From an uncultured Schlesneria sp. (lineage in GTDB: Bacteria > Planctomycetota > Planctomycetia > Planctomycetales > Planctomycetaceae): a DNA stretch of 49,930 bases. The notes below the pieces were generated by a model. It had not been told where the DNA came from and did not search any database. It saw only the letters and a list, made by a program, of their open reading frames with translations. Of the stretch, positions 35,381 to 43,467 are shown one piece after another. The position numbers and the translations under genes were made by a program. Position 1 is the stretch's first letter; the number at the start of each line of letters is the position of its first letter. Location of the stretch: NCBI GenBank assembly GCA_903899985.1, contig CAIULL010000295.1, forward strand, positions 1-49,930. Direction: 5' to 3'.

Positions 35381-36112
35381 ATGGCTGTTACTGGATTGAC
35401 GAAGGAACAACTCGACGCCTTGCGGCAGTTTGATTCGCCGACGATTTGCAATGCTGTCGAGTTGTGGAACTTACGGCCGCGAAATACGGGCTATATGAGC
35501 CTGGCGATCAAGGCTTGCTTTCCGGCGTTTCCACCGATGGTCGGATACGCATTGACCTCCACGTTCCGAAGTATGGCACCACCACGTGGTGGCGACGCTT
35601 ATGGAAGCATCGGTGCACAGTTGGACGCCTTCGGGGACATTCCTGGTCCACCCGTGATTGTTTTTCAAGACCTTGATGAACCGAGCGCTTCGGCGACATT
35701 CGGTGAAGTCATGTGTTCCACCTACAAGCGGTTTGGAGCGCAAGGTCTGATCACGTCAGGGACCGGTCGCGACCTCGCTCAGGTCGAAGCATTGGGGTTT
35801 CCCACATTCACGAATGGTGCCTGTGCGGCGCACGGTTACTGTCATATTCTGACAATCAACGGCCCGGTGACGGTTGGCGGAATGATCATCTATCCGGGCG
35901 ACCTCCTGCATGGCGACCTGAACGGGGTCACCACGATTCCCACAGAAATCGCCACGGAAGTTCCCGAGGTCTGCCGTGAGATTGCCCGTGCGGAAGCGAT
36001 TGTGCTCGACTATCTCAAACGAGAAAACGTCACCACCACGGGATTTAATGCGGCGCGAAAAGAATGCGGTGACGCAATCAATGCTCTTGGTAAAAGATTA
36101 CGGAGCGATTGA
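35381..36112 (+). CDS. RraA family protein (aldolase-like)
   Basis: A 243-residue RraA/HMG-aldolase fold protein. Members include the RNase E inhibitor RraA and class II 4-hydroxy-4-methyl-2-oxoglutarate/oxaloacetate-type aldolases. Visible: [13 protein letters not shown] at the start, [25 protein letters not shown] with the substrate/metal Arg-Asp, then [13 protein letters not shown] and [16 protein letters not shown]. It is longer than E. coli RraA (about 160 residues), which favours an enzymatic or regulatory relative. ATG 35381 has aaagga upstream. It starts a compact operon: the TAXI protein begins 3 bases after its stop. Confidence 0.88.
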   Translation: MAVTGLTKEQLDALRQFDSPTICNAVELWNLRPRNTGYMSLAIKACFPAFPPMVGYALTSTFRSMAPPRGGDAYGSIGAQLDAFGDIPGPPVIVFQDLDEPSASATFGEVMCSTYKRFGAQGLITSGTGRDLAQVEALGFPTFTNGACAAHGYCHILTINGPVTVGGMIIYPGDLLHGDLNGVTTIPTEIATEVPEVCREIARAEAIVLDYLKRENVTTTGFNAARKECGDAINALGKRLRSD

Positions 36113-36115
36113 AAA

Positions 36116-37462
36116 ATGGGTGGTGGCGTGGCACGGAACGTCGAAAAACATCGATCTTCGTTGTTGACCTGGCTTGCCGTATTGCTTGTCTGTGTCGGCG
36201 GGATGGTCACAACCTATTACCTCTTTGTCGAGGCTCCGCCTCCGCGTCGCCTTGTCATTGCCACCGGTGCCAGGGAAGGTGCCTACTACCGATTCGCGCA
36301 ACAATATGCCGAACTGTTAAAACCTGAGGGAATCACCTTAGAGATTCGCTCCACTGAGGGGTCCGTCGAGAACCTGAGACTGCTCATGGATGAGCAGTCG
36401 GACGTGACGGTGGCGTTTGTTCAGACGGGGATTGCTGATCCCCTGCAGAGTGAATCGCTATTCGCGCTTGCCAGTCTCTATCGAGAACCGCTCTGGATTT
36501 TCTTTCAGGGATCGGAAGTGATTGACCGCTTGACTCAGCTCAAGGGACGGCGAATCGGAATTGGATCAACAGGAAGTGGAACCCAAGGCATCGCACTTCA
36601 GCTATTGAAGGCGAACGGGTTTGACGAAAAATCAGACCTGTTATTAAGCCTTGGTAGCAACGATGCCGCCGACGCTCTTGAAAAGAAAGAAATCGATGCG
36701 GCGTTTTTTGTTGCTGGTATTAATGCTGAATATATTCGACGACTGATTACGAATCCCGATGTCCATCTGGTCGAACTGGCACATACAGAAACGTACGAAC
36801 GACAATTCCGGTTTCTGACGTCCGTGACAATTCATGAGGGATTGCTCGATCTCCAGCAGAACATTCCATCGAAAGACATCGAATTGATTGCCCCCGCCGC
36901 AACGTTGGTGGCTCATCACTCAATTCACCCGGCGCTGGTGTCATTATTGCTGAAAGTCGCTGGCAAGGTTCATTCAAAAGGAGATCTACTGTCGAATGTG
37001 GGAGAATTCCCATCCTCGCAGATGACGGACCTTCCGTTGAGCGAGGATGCTGCGCGATTCTTCCGTGCCGGACCTCCGGTGCTGCAACGGTACTTGCCAT
37101 TCTGGCTGGCGTCGCTTGTTGACCGGCTGAAAATCATGATCATTCCTCTGGTCATGCTGTTGATGCCCTTATTGCGAGTCGCTCCTCCTCTTGTCCGGTG
37201 GCAGACACGCCGCAAGATCTATAAATGGTACGCCGAACTGCGTCAGATCGATCAACGGACAATTAAAGGGATGTCTCGTGACGAAGCGACCCAGTCCCTG
37301 GAACATCTTCAACGATTGGAACAGCGGATTGCACGAGTCGGTGTTCCTCTCAGTTATATGGAAGAATATTACAACTTGAGGCTGCATCTGCATCTCGTTC
37401 GTACTCATGTCAATTTGATTCTCAGACCAAACGATGGCGTTGTTTCAGGAGCTGCCAAGTGA
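36116..37462 (+). CDS. TAXI family TRAP-type solute-binding protein, double membrane anchor
   Basis: A 448-residue protein. An N-terminal transmembrane helix (about 17-38, LLTWLAVLLVCVGGMVTTYY) is followed by a TAXI periplasmic binding domain: VIATGAREGAYYRFAQQYAELL, IRSTEGSVENLRLL, GIGSTGSGTQGIALQLL. A second hydrophobic helix lies near residues 337-360 (IMIIPLVMLLMPLL), then a basic, helical, probably cytoplasmic tail (YAELRQIDQRTIKGMS...). Classical TAXI proteins are soluble and feed TRAP permeases, but no DctQ/DctM-type permease is present. With both ends anchored, it could be a sensor or a binding subunit for the oxidoreductase encoded next. Its TGA overlaps the GTG start of that gene (GTGA), implying translational coupling. 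Confidence 0.88.
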   Translation: MGGGVARNVEKHRSSLLTWLAVLLVCVGGMVTTYYLFVEAPPPRRLVIATGAREGAYYRFAQQYAELLKPEGITLEIRSTEGSVENLRLLMDEQSDVTVAFVQTGIADPLQSESLFALASLYREPLWIFFQGSEVIDRLTQLKGRRIGIGSTGSGTQGIALQLLKANGFDEKSDLLLSLGSNDAADALEKKEIDAAFFVAGINAEYIRRLITNPDVHLVELAHTETYERQFRFLTSVTIHEGLLDLQQNIPSKDIELIAPAATLVAHHSIHPALVSLLLKVAGKVHSKGDLLSNVGEFPSSQMTDLPLSEDAARFFRAGPPVLQRYLPFWLASLVDRLKIMIIPLVMLLMPLLRVAPPLVRWQTRRKIYKWYAELRQIDQRTIKGMSRDEATQSLEHLQRLEQRIARVGVPLSYMEEYYNLRLHLHLVRTHVNLILRPNDGVVSGAAK

Positions 37463-40400
37463 CTGCTGCGATCAAGGATGATTTTCCACTGGGGATTGCT
37501 GGTTTCTCGTTTGCGGACCTGTACGAACCGCGGCGGTTGCGTCACTTGCACGAAGAGTTCTGGAAATATGCAGGTAATGTCAGTCCGGATCTTGCCACTC
37601 GTTTTGCAAGGCTTGACGAACCTACACTGACAAAGCCGCACGTGTCTGAGGTCCTGATCGATGTGGCGGGGCTTCTTGGAGATTTTCTGGGCCGCTTGTT
37701 CGATATTCGCAGTGATGTCGAGCGTTTGTCAGACGAGACACTCAGTTACGAGAAGATCTTTCAATTCAAACAGGACTTTCTGCGAACTCGCGTCTTCAAG
37801 CATTTTGGTAAGGTGAGTCTTGACGACGCGGCCTATCAAGTCCTCGAACAGGAAGTTCAACGACTTGTTGTCGCCGTTCCACTGCAACAAGATCCCGAGA
37901 TCCGTTTTGCGGAAACCGTACTGACGCTGCTGCACTGCCAGTACGCCTTGGCGGGCAAGGCCGATGATTCGCAGAACGCCGCAGCAGAAAGAATCTGCGC
38001 CCATCGAACCGAAGGGACGCTCGGCGAAAAAGTGGAACAAGCGCTGTCTGTGCTTGGTGATTGGTGCGTTCAAGTGAATGCCACGCCCGAGCGACGGCGC
38101 CTGGTTGACGGGTGGGTTTCGTTTACACGACCGGAAACATTGGACTATGAACAACTTGTTCAGATTGAACGACCTCAAGCTGATCTTCAGGAACTGATCG
38201 TCGGTCCACACGAACATCGACGTCAACGGGACGGATTTAAACTGACTGATGCTCGCATGGATCGAAAAGAGTATCTGCGCGAGATCGACTATTGTGTCAT
38301 CTGCCATCCGCGTGAAAAGGACTCGTGCTCGCACGGTCTTCGAGACAAATCTGGTGGATTGCAGCGCAATCCCCTGGGGATTGCTCTCGCAGGCTGTCCG
38401 CTCGAAGAACGAATCTCCGAGATGCATCAGTTGCGTAAGCGCGGCGCTGCCATCGCCGCGTTGGCGATGATCATGCTCGACAATCCGATGTGTCCCGGGA
38501 CGGGGCACCGGATCTGCAACGACTGCATGAAAGGTTGCATCTTTCAAAAACAGGACCCTGTCAACATTCCCCAGGCCGAAACAGGGGTCGTCAGTGATGT
38601 CCTGAATCTGCCGTTGGGGTTCGAAATCTACAGCCTGCTGACGCGATTCAATCCCCTGAATCGACGCCGCCCGTACGCGCTTCCCTACAACGGCGTTGAT
38701 GTGATGGTTGTCGGTCTGGGGCCTGCGGGTTACACGCTGGCTCATTATCTGGCTAACGAAGGGTTTGGAGTGGTCGGTATCGACGGCCTGAAGCTGGAAC
38801 CGATTTCTGATTCGCTGACCGGTCAGGGCAGACCGGTGGCGACTCCGATTCGCGACTTCGGGATTTTGAAACAAGAGTTGGATCAGCGGGTTCTGGCGGG
38901 GTTCGGAGGGGTCTCTGAATATGGCATCACCGTCCGCTGGGACAAGACTTTTCTCGCCGTGATGTACCTGACGCTGTTGCGACGCCGAAACGTCCGATTT
39001 TTTGGTGGCGTTCGCTTTGGAGGAACGCTGACTATCGACGATGCCTGGGAACTTGGATTCCGCCACGTTGCACTGGCCACGGGAGCGGGCAAGCCGACGA
39101 TCGTCCCCATGAAGAACCATATTCTTCGTGGTATCAGGACCGCCAGCGATTTTCTGATGGCGCTGCAATTGACCGGTGCCTTCAAAAAGTCGACCCTGGC
39201 CAATTTACAGGTCCGGCTTCCCGGAATCGTCATCGGTGGCGGTTTGACCGCGATCGACACCGCCACCGAAATGCTGGCCTACTATCCTGTCCAGGTGGAA
39301 AAAACGCTGGAACAGTTCGAGAAACTGACGGCCGAATTCGGTGAACAAAGTGTCTGGAGTATGTGCGATCCGGAAGAGTCTGAGATTCTTCAAACGTTCC
39401 TGGAACATGGCCGGGCCGTGCGTGCAGAAAGAGACGCCGCTCGACGCGATCAGCGACTGCCGGATCTTGCCGGTTTGTGTGATCAATGGGGTGGCGTTTC
39501 GGTCGCGTATCGGAAACGGATGGTCGATTCCCCCGCGTATCGATTGAACCATGAAGAAGTCGTCAAGGCTCTGGAAGAAGGGATTCGCTTCGTCGAAAAC
39601 GTGGTCCCGACGGAAGCAATTCCCGATTCCTACTACGCCGTTTCGGCCATTCGTTTCAAACGGGCCGACGGCCAGGAAGTCGTACTTCCCGCGAGGGCTG
39701 TCTGTTACGCCGCCGGTACGACCCCCAATACGGTCTGTGAACGCGAGGCCCCGGGAAGTTTCCAACTGGATGCCGAAGGACGGTTCTTCCAGAAGCACAA
39801 GCTCGTTCCGGATGCCGACGGATGGAAGCTGGAGCCTGTTCACGAAGTGTCGCGAGAAGCGTTCTTCATGTCGTACGAAAACCAGGGTCGGTTCGTGTCG
39901 TTCTACGGCGATAATCACCCTGACTTTGCGGGAAACGTCGTCAAAGCGATGGCGTCTGCCAAGCATGGCATCCGTCAGGTGACGCGCCTGTTTGCCAAAG
40001 AGATTGCTCGTGCGGAACACGAAACGACGCCGCTCGAAAAATTCAACAACTTGACTCAACGTCTGGATGAAGCCCTCGTCCCTCGGGTGGTTGAGGTCAA
40101 ACGTTTAAATTCGAAGATCATCGAAGTCATCGTGAAGGCTCCGTACGCTGCTCGTCGGTTTCAGCCTGGCCAGTTCTACCGCCTGCAAAACTACGAATCG
40201 CGAGCGCCACTGGTCGATGGGATCAGGATGACGCTGGAAGGAATCGCCTTGACGGGTGCCTGGGTCGATCCCGAACGAGACCTTTTGAGCATGATCGTAC
40301 TGGAAATGGGGGTGAGCTCGCGGTTGTGTGCCGTGCTGAAGCCCGGGGAACCTGTGGTCGTGATGGGACCGACGGGTGCGCCGAGCGAAACTCCCGCCGG

Positions 40401-41076
40401 GGAAACTGTGCTGCTGGCAGGTGGAGGATTGGGTAACGCGGTGCTGTTCTCGATCGGCAAAGCGCTGCGCGCACGCGGTTCGCGCGTTATTTATTTTGCC
40501 GGCTATAAAGATCACGAAGGACTCTTCTTTCAGGATGCCCTCGAAGAGGCGACCGATCAAGTTGTCTGGTCGGTTGATAAGGGTGAGCCGATCATCCCGC
40601 ACCGGAAGTCAGACTTGTCATTCGTCGGAAACATTGTGCAGTCGATGCTCGCTTATGCGAGGGGTGAACTTTCCGGCACGCCCATGATTCCGCTGAATGA
40701 AGTCGATCGCATTATTGCCATTGGCTCTGATCGCATGATGGCCGCCGTGTCGGAAGCCCGGCATACGGTTCTCAAGCCGTACCTTAAGCCGAATCATGTG
40801 GGGATCGCCTCGATCAATTCCATGATGCAGTGCATGATGAAGGAAGTCTGCGGACAATGTGTCCAGCAACACGTTGATCCGACCACAAAGTCGCCGACTG
40901 AAGTCGTATTCTCTTGTTTCAACCAGGACCAGGAGATGGACTGCGTGGATTTCGCAAACCTTCGGCAACGACTTCGCACGAACAGCCTTTCAGAAAAGCT
41001 GACCAACCGGTTCCTGGACTTACTGATTGCTCACAGCGACCAGGAAGGCCAGAACCTGATGAACGTTCAACAATAA
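37459..41076 (+). CDS. Fused NfnAB-like iron-sulfur flavoprotein oxidoreductase
   Basis: A 1205-residue multidomain oxidoreductase. Residues 1-270 are a helical region I do not recognise. Residues 275-365 resemble the GltD/NfnB N-terminal 4Fe-4S domain: cysteines at 279, 282, 290, 313, 345, 353, 356 and 360, with GCPLEERISEMHQL and RICNDCMKGCIFQKQDPVNI. An FAD-binding Rossmann motif GLGPAG lies at 419-424, a second dinucleotide motif IGGGLTAIDTATE near 591-603, and AVCYAAGTTPNTV later. From about 870 a ferredoxin-reductase/PyrK-NfnA-like module follows (VEVKRLNSKIIEVIVKAP, RFQPGQFYRL, LAGGGLGNAVLFSIGKAL near 984), ending with Cys1125, 1131, 1134, 1153 and 1162 in a PyrK/NfnA-type cluster (VCGQCV...SCFNQDQEMDCVDF). 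NfnAB bifurcates electrons between NAD(P)H and ferredoxin in two subunits; here both are in one chain. The GTG start overlaps the TAXI stop by 4 bases. The function is inferred. Confidence 0.85.
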   Translation: MTAAIKDDFPLGIAGFSFADLYEPRRLRHLHEEFWKYAGNVSPDLATRFARLDEPTLTKPHVSEVLIDVAGLLGDFLGRLFDIRSDVERLSDETLSYEKIFQFKQDFLRTRVFKHFGKVSLDDAAYQVLEQEVQRLVVAVPLQQDPEIRFAETVLTLLHCQYALAGKADDSQNAAAERICAHRTEGTLGEKVEQALSVLGDWCVQVNATPERRRLVDGWVSFTRPETLDYEQLVQIERPQADLQELIVGPHEHRRQRDGFKLTDARMDRKEYLREIDYCVICHPREKDSCSHGLRDKSGGLQRNPLGIALAGCPLEERISEMHQLRKRGAAIAALAMIMLDNPMCPGTGHRICNDCMKGCIFQKQDPVNIPQAETGVVSDVLNLPLGFEIYSLLTRFNPLNRRRPYALPYNGVDVMVVGLGPAGYTLAHYLANEGFGVVGIDGLKLEPISDSLTGQGRPVATPIRDFGILKQELDQRVLAGFGGVSEYGITVRWDKTFLAVMYLTLLRRRNVRFFGGVRFGGTLTIDDAWELGFRHVALATGAGKPTIVPMKNHILRGIRTASDFLMALQLTGAFKKSTLANLQVRLPGIVIGGGLTAIDTATEMLAYYPVQVEKTLEQFEKLTAEFGEQSVWSMCDPEESEILQTFLEHGRAVRAERDAARRDQRLPDLAGLCDQWGGVSVAYRKRMVDSPAYRLNHEEVVKALEEGIRFVENVVPTEAIPDSYYAVSAIRFKRADGQEVVLPARAVCYAAGTTPNTVCEREAPGSFQLDAEGRFFQKHKLVPDADGWKLEPVHEVSREAFFMSYENQGRFVSFYGDNHPDFAGNVVKAMASAKHGIRQVTRLFAKEIARAEHETTPLEKFNNLTQRLDEALVPRVVEVKRLNSKIIEVIVKAPYAARRFQPGQFYRLQNYESRAPLVDGIRMTLEGIALTGAWVDPERDLLSMIVLEMGVSSRLCAVLKPGEPVVVMGPTGAPSETPAGETVLLAGGGLGNAVLFSIGKALRARGSRVIYFAGYKDHEGLFFQDALEEATDQVVWSVDKGEPIIPHRKSDLSFVGNIVQSMLAYARGELSGTPMIPLNEVDRIIAIGSDRMMAAVSEARHTVLKPYLKPNHVGIASINSMMQCMMKEVCGQCVQQHVDPTTKSPTEVVFSCFNQDQEMDCVDFANLRQRLRTNSLSEKLTNRFLDLLIAHSDQEGQNLMNVQQ

Positions 41077-41221
41077 CCCGCGGGAAACTCGTGCTTTGTC
41101 AATCGGCGAAGTCAGGGTGCCACTGCATGACCGTCTTCGGTCACGCAGTGCTCTTCAATTACGGATTTAAAACGCAAAAACACTGCGTCGGAGAAGACTC
41201 CAGCGAGGCGTTGCCTCAGAC

Positions 41222-41353
41222 CAAAGTAGCCGTCTCGCTCCGCGAGACGAAAGCCGAATTGCAGCAGACCACGGCTGGCACTTGAAAGCTCCGACGGATC
41301 ACAAGGTCAATGGCGATTCGGCTTTCTTCTCGCGGAGCGAGAAGGCCACTTTG
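41222..41353. mobile_element. Small element with 39-bp inverted repeats
   Basis: 41222-41260 (caaagtagccgtctcgctcc...) and the reverse complement of 41315-41353 agree at about 34 of 39 bases. Each arm itself contains a small palindrome (tctcgctccgcgaga or its relative). The element has no coding capacity. It lies within the segment that splits copy F of the two-hairpin repeat, so it, or a slightly larger unit, is probably the inserted DNA. Confidence 0.65.
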
Positions 41354-41394
41354 AAAAAAAACCTGAAACTTGACTCATTGAGTCAGGTTTCAAG
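41354..41394 (-). terminator. Probable terminator of the DUF1501 gene (minus strand)
   Basis: A near-palindrome, cctgaaacttgactca (41362-41377) with tgagtcaggtttcaag (41379-41394), pairs at 14 of 16 positions. On the minus strand it is followed directly by eight T residues (complement of 41354-41361). It lies 120 bases beyond the DUF1501 stop at 41514. The very short loop means the inner pairs must open. Confidence 0.65.
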
Positions 41395-41513
41395 CGTGAA
41401 GAAGTCCGATGCAGTGGCACGGTACTTGGACACCCGTTTTAACACATCCATCGCGCTTCGACCTGCTGGACCTGCTGGGAAAATCTCAGCTTCAGGTCAG
41501 CATGCGGTCACGA

Positions 41514-42929
41514 TCATGCCCGTAACAGTTCGCTGATCGGCTCGCCGAAAGGAAGAATTGGCATCGGTCGACCACGATGATCGGGGAACGAATCGGAATA
41601 GTCGATTCCCAGGTGCCGATAGACAGTGGCCCAAAGATCGTTCGGCGTTAATGGGCGGTCTGCGGGGTGTTCCCCTTTGGAGTTGGTTGAGCCGATGACC
41701 AGACCGGTGTTAACGGCACCAGCCATGATAAACGACATCGCTTGTGGCCAGTGATCGCGACCGGGCTGACGGACACCAGTTTGTGACCCGACAGAACTCT
41801 CCAGTCGCGGCGTTCGTCCAAACTCGCCCGTCACAAGGATCAGCGTCCGACGGTCTAGGCCACGCTGCTGAACGTCGTCAATCAACGCGGTGACGGCCTG
41901 ATCATAAATCGGAAGTCGGACTTTCAGGTCATCCCAGATATGGCAGTTCACCGCGTGCGAGTCCCAGTTGTAAACCCCTTGCTTCAGCTGTGGCACTCCG
42001 GATTGATAGGGGTTTTCCATGATGACCGTGACGAAATTCACGCCGGCCTCGACCAGGCGACGTGCCATCAAGGCCCGCTGGCCCCAGCAATGTCGTCCGT
42101 AGCGGTCTCGAGTTGCGTCGGATTCCAGCGACAGGTCAAACGCCTTTTTCGCCCGGTCACTGGTCAACATGCTGACCGCTCGCTGCTGATAACGGTCCAT
42201 CGATTCCATCAGTCGCGAGGCATCGATCTGACGTTCGATGCGGTCCAGGCTTCCGAGCAACGACATGCGATCATTGACCCGTCGTCCCACACTTTCCAGC
42301 GGGCTGATGTTCGGAACGACAAAATTCGGGGCGGTGGGATCACCTTCGACCGTGAATGGTAGATATGACGGTCCAAGATACGCAGCACCTTGAGCGAACA
42401 CGTCGCCGGTTCGGCCTCCAGGATTCAGCGACACATAATTCGGAATGCCAATGTTTTGACGTTCCCGAATCTTGGCCACGATCGATCCCGTTGCCGGCGC
42501 ATCATTGACGGTATCGACCGGAGTTAACGGGACTCGACCCGTCATCATCCGCTTATGGCCGCCGCCGTGATCGGCAAAAGTATGTGCCACCGATCGAATG
42601 ACCGAATAACGGTCAGCCATCGCAGCGTGTCGAGGCATCAGTTCACACACATCAAGCCCGGCGACGTTTGTCGGAATCGGATGAAACGCACCGCGATATT
42701 CCGCCGCTGCGTTTGGCTTCATGTCGTACATGTCCATATGCGGCGGACCGCCGGGCAGCCACACAAAGATGACCGAGGTCTCCTGGTCGATCGGCTTTCC
42801 AGCCTCCGCAGCACTGGCTCGCAAACGGAACAGATCCGGCAAACAGAGTCCACCCGCCCCAAGCATCCCGGCAGAAATGAATTCACGTCGTCGGACGGGT
42901 CCCGAACACAAACGAGTTGTTAACGCCAT
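41514..42929 (-). CDS. DUF1501 domain-containing secreted protein
   Basis: A 471-residue DUF1501 protein with a twin-arginine signal (VRRREFISAGMLGAGGLCLP). Core motifs: IFVWLPGGPPHMDMYDMKP, VAHTFADHGGGHKRMMTG, VTGEFGRTPR and PGRDHWPQAMSFIMAG. ATG 42929 has ggaag six bases upstream. It is the third DUF1501 gene in the window and, like the others, lacks an adjacent DUF1553 partner. It is convergent with the NfnAB-like gene across a repeat-filled spacer. The enzymatic role is unknown for the family. Confidence 0.93.
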   Translation of the reverse strand: MALTTRLCSGPVRRREFISAGMLGAGGLCLPDLFRLRASAAEAGKPIDQETSVIFVWLPGGPPHMDMYDMKPNAAAEYRGAFHPIPTNVAGLDVCELMPRHAAMADRYSVIRSVAHTFADHGGGHKRMMTGRVPLTPVDTVNDAPATGSIVAKIRERQNIGIPNYVSLNPGGRTGDVFAQGAAYLGPSYLPFTVEGDPTAPNFVVPNISPLESVGRRVNDRMSLLGSLDRIERQIDASRLMESMDRYQQRAVSMLTSDRAKKAFDLSLESDATRDRYGRHCWGQRALMARRLVEAGVNFVTVIMENPYQSGVPQLKQGVYNWDSHAVNCHIWDDLKVRLPIYDQAVTALIDDVQQRGLDRRTLILVTGEFGRTPRLESSVGSQTGVRQPGRDHWPQAMSFIMAGAVNTGLVIGSTNSKGEHPADRPLTPNDLWATVYRHLGIDYSDSFPDHRGRPMPILPFGEPISELLRA

Positions 42930-43166
42930 GAAAATCTTCCGAACTCTGTGGTAATAACGATGCGGCTATTCTTGTGCTCGAAAGCAGATCCTCAGGTCAA
43001 CTCACGAGCAGCAGCCGTCGCATTGCCGTTGCATGATAACGAATTTCCCACAACGCATCAGCCCTGATCTATGCTATCGGCCAAAAATCTAAGCTTGTAT
43101 CAGTTTTATCGCCTCGTGAGGTTCGAAGAGGACTCCGCTGGAAGCCCCACTCCACCCATACCGCAG

Positions 43167-43346
43167 CCTCTTTATCGTTTAACCGCGCCTCGCAGAGAAG
43201 CGGGACCAAAGCGGCAAGTTTGCCGTCAGCCGAGGTGTCATTTCTCGCTGAGGCTTTGCGAAAAGCCGGGTCTGCGGCAACGCTCGAAGAAATCGGCTGG
43301 ACGCCGATTCGCCTGCGCCGATGGCTACGGGTTAAACGATGAGAGG
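43167..43346. mobile_element. MITE-like element with ~17-bp terminal inverted repeats
   Basis: cctctttatcgtttaacc (43167-43184) is mirrored by ggttaaacgatgagagg (43330-43346), with one small mismatch or indel. The 180-base interior has no credible gene. It lies in the 538-base spacer 42930-43467 between the DUF1501 gene start and the ABC ATPase stop. The remainder of that spacer holds a REP copy and nothing else recognisable. Confidence 0.6.
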
Positions 43347-43406
43347 CTATTTGGGTGATCCTGGCGCCCGATCCCCTCCTGCACAGCGCCGCGAAGTCGC
43401 TATGTG

Positions 43407-43444
43407 CATTCGGTCAGCGGCTCGGCGGGAGCCTCGCCCTCCCG
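43407..43444 (-). repeat. REP sequence, distant dispersed copy
   Basis: The reverse complement matches the RAYT-flanking unit (cgggagggcgaggctcccgc, then cgagccgct) with a diverged tail. It lies 24 bases beyond the stop of the sugar-type ABC ATPase, 26 kb from the RAYT. Confidence 0.8.
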
Positions 43445-43467
43445 TAGGATTTCCGGAGCACCCGAGG

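Larger units (their letters stand above)
41121..41420. repeat. Two-hairpin repeat unit (copy F), second hairpin split by an insertion
   Basis: Hairpin 1 (41121-41150) is cactgcatgaccg / cggtcacgcagtg with one mismatch and loop tctt. The second hairpin's left half is cactgcgtcggagaagactcc (41181-41201); its right half, tccgatgcagtggcac, lies only at 41405-41420. Rejoined, they make a 13-bp stem with loop aaga and one mismatch. The roughly 200 bases between them look inserted; the base triplet tcc occurs at both junctions. Confidence 0.75.

Noticed and set aside
37729-40059. Two long minus-strand open frames (479 and 284 codons)
   Set aside because: Both are antisense to the fused flavoprotein, whose cofactor motifs are intact; translations are rich in Arg/Gln/His and unlike known proteins.
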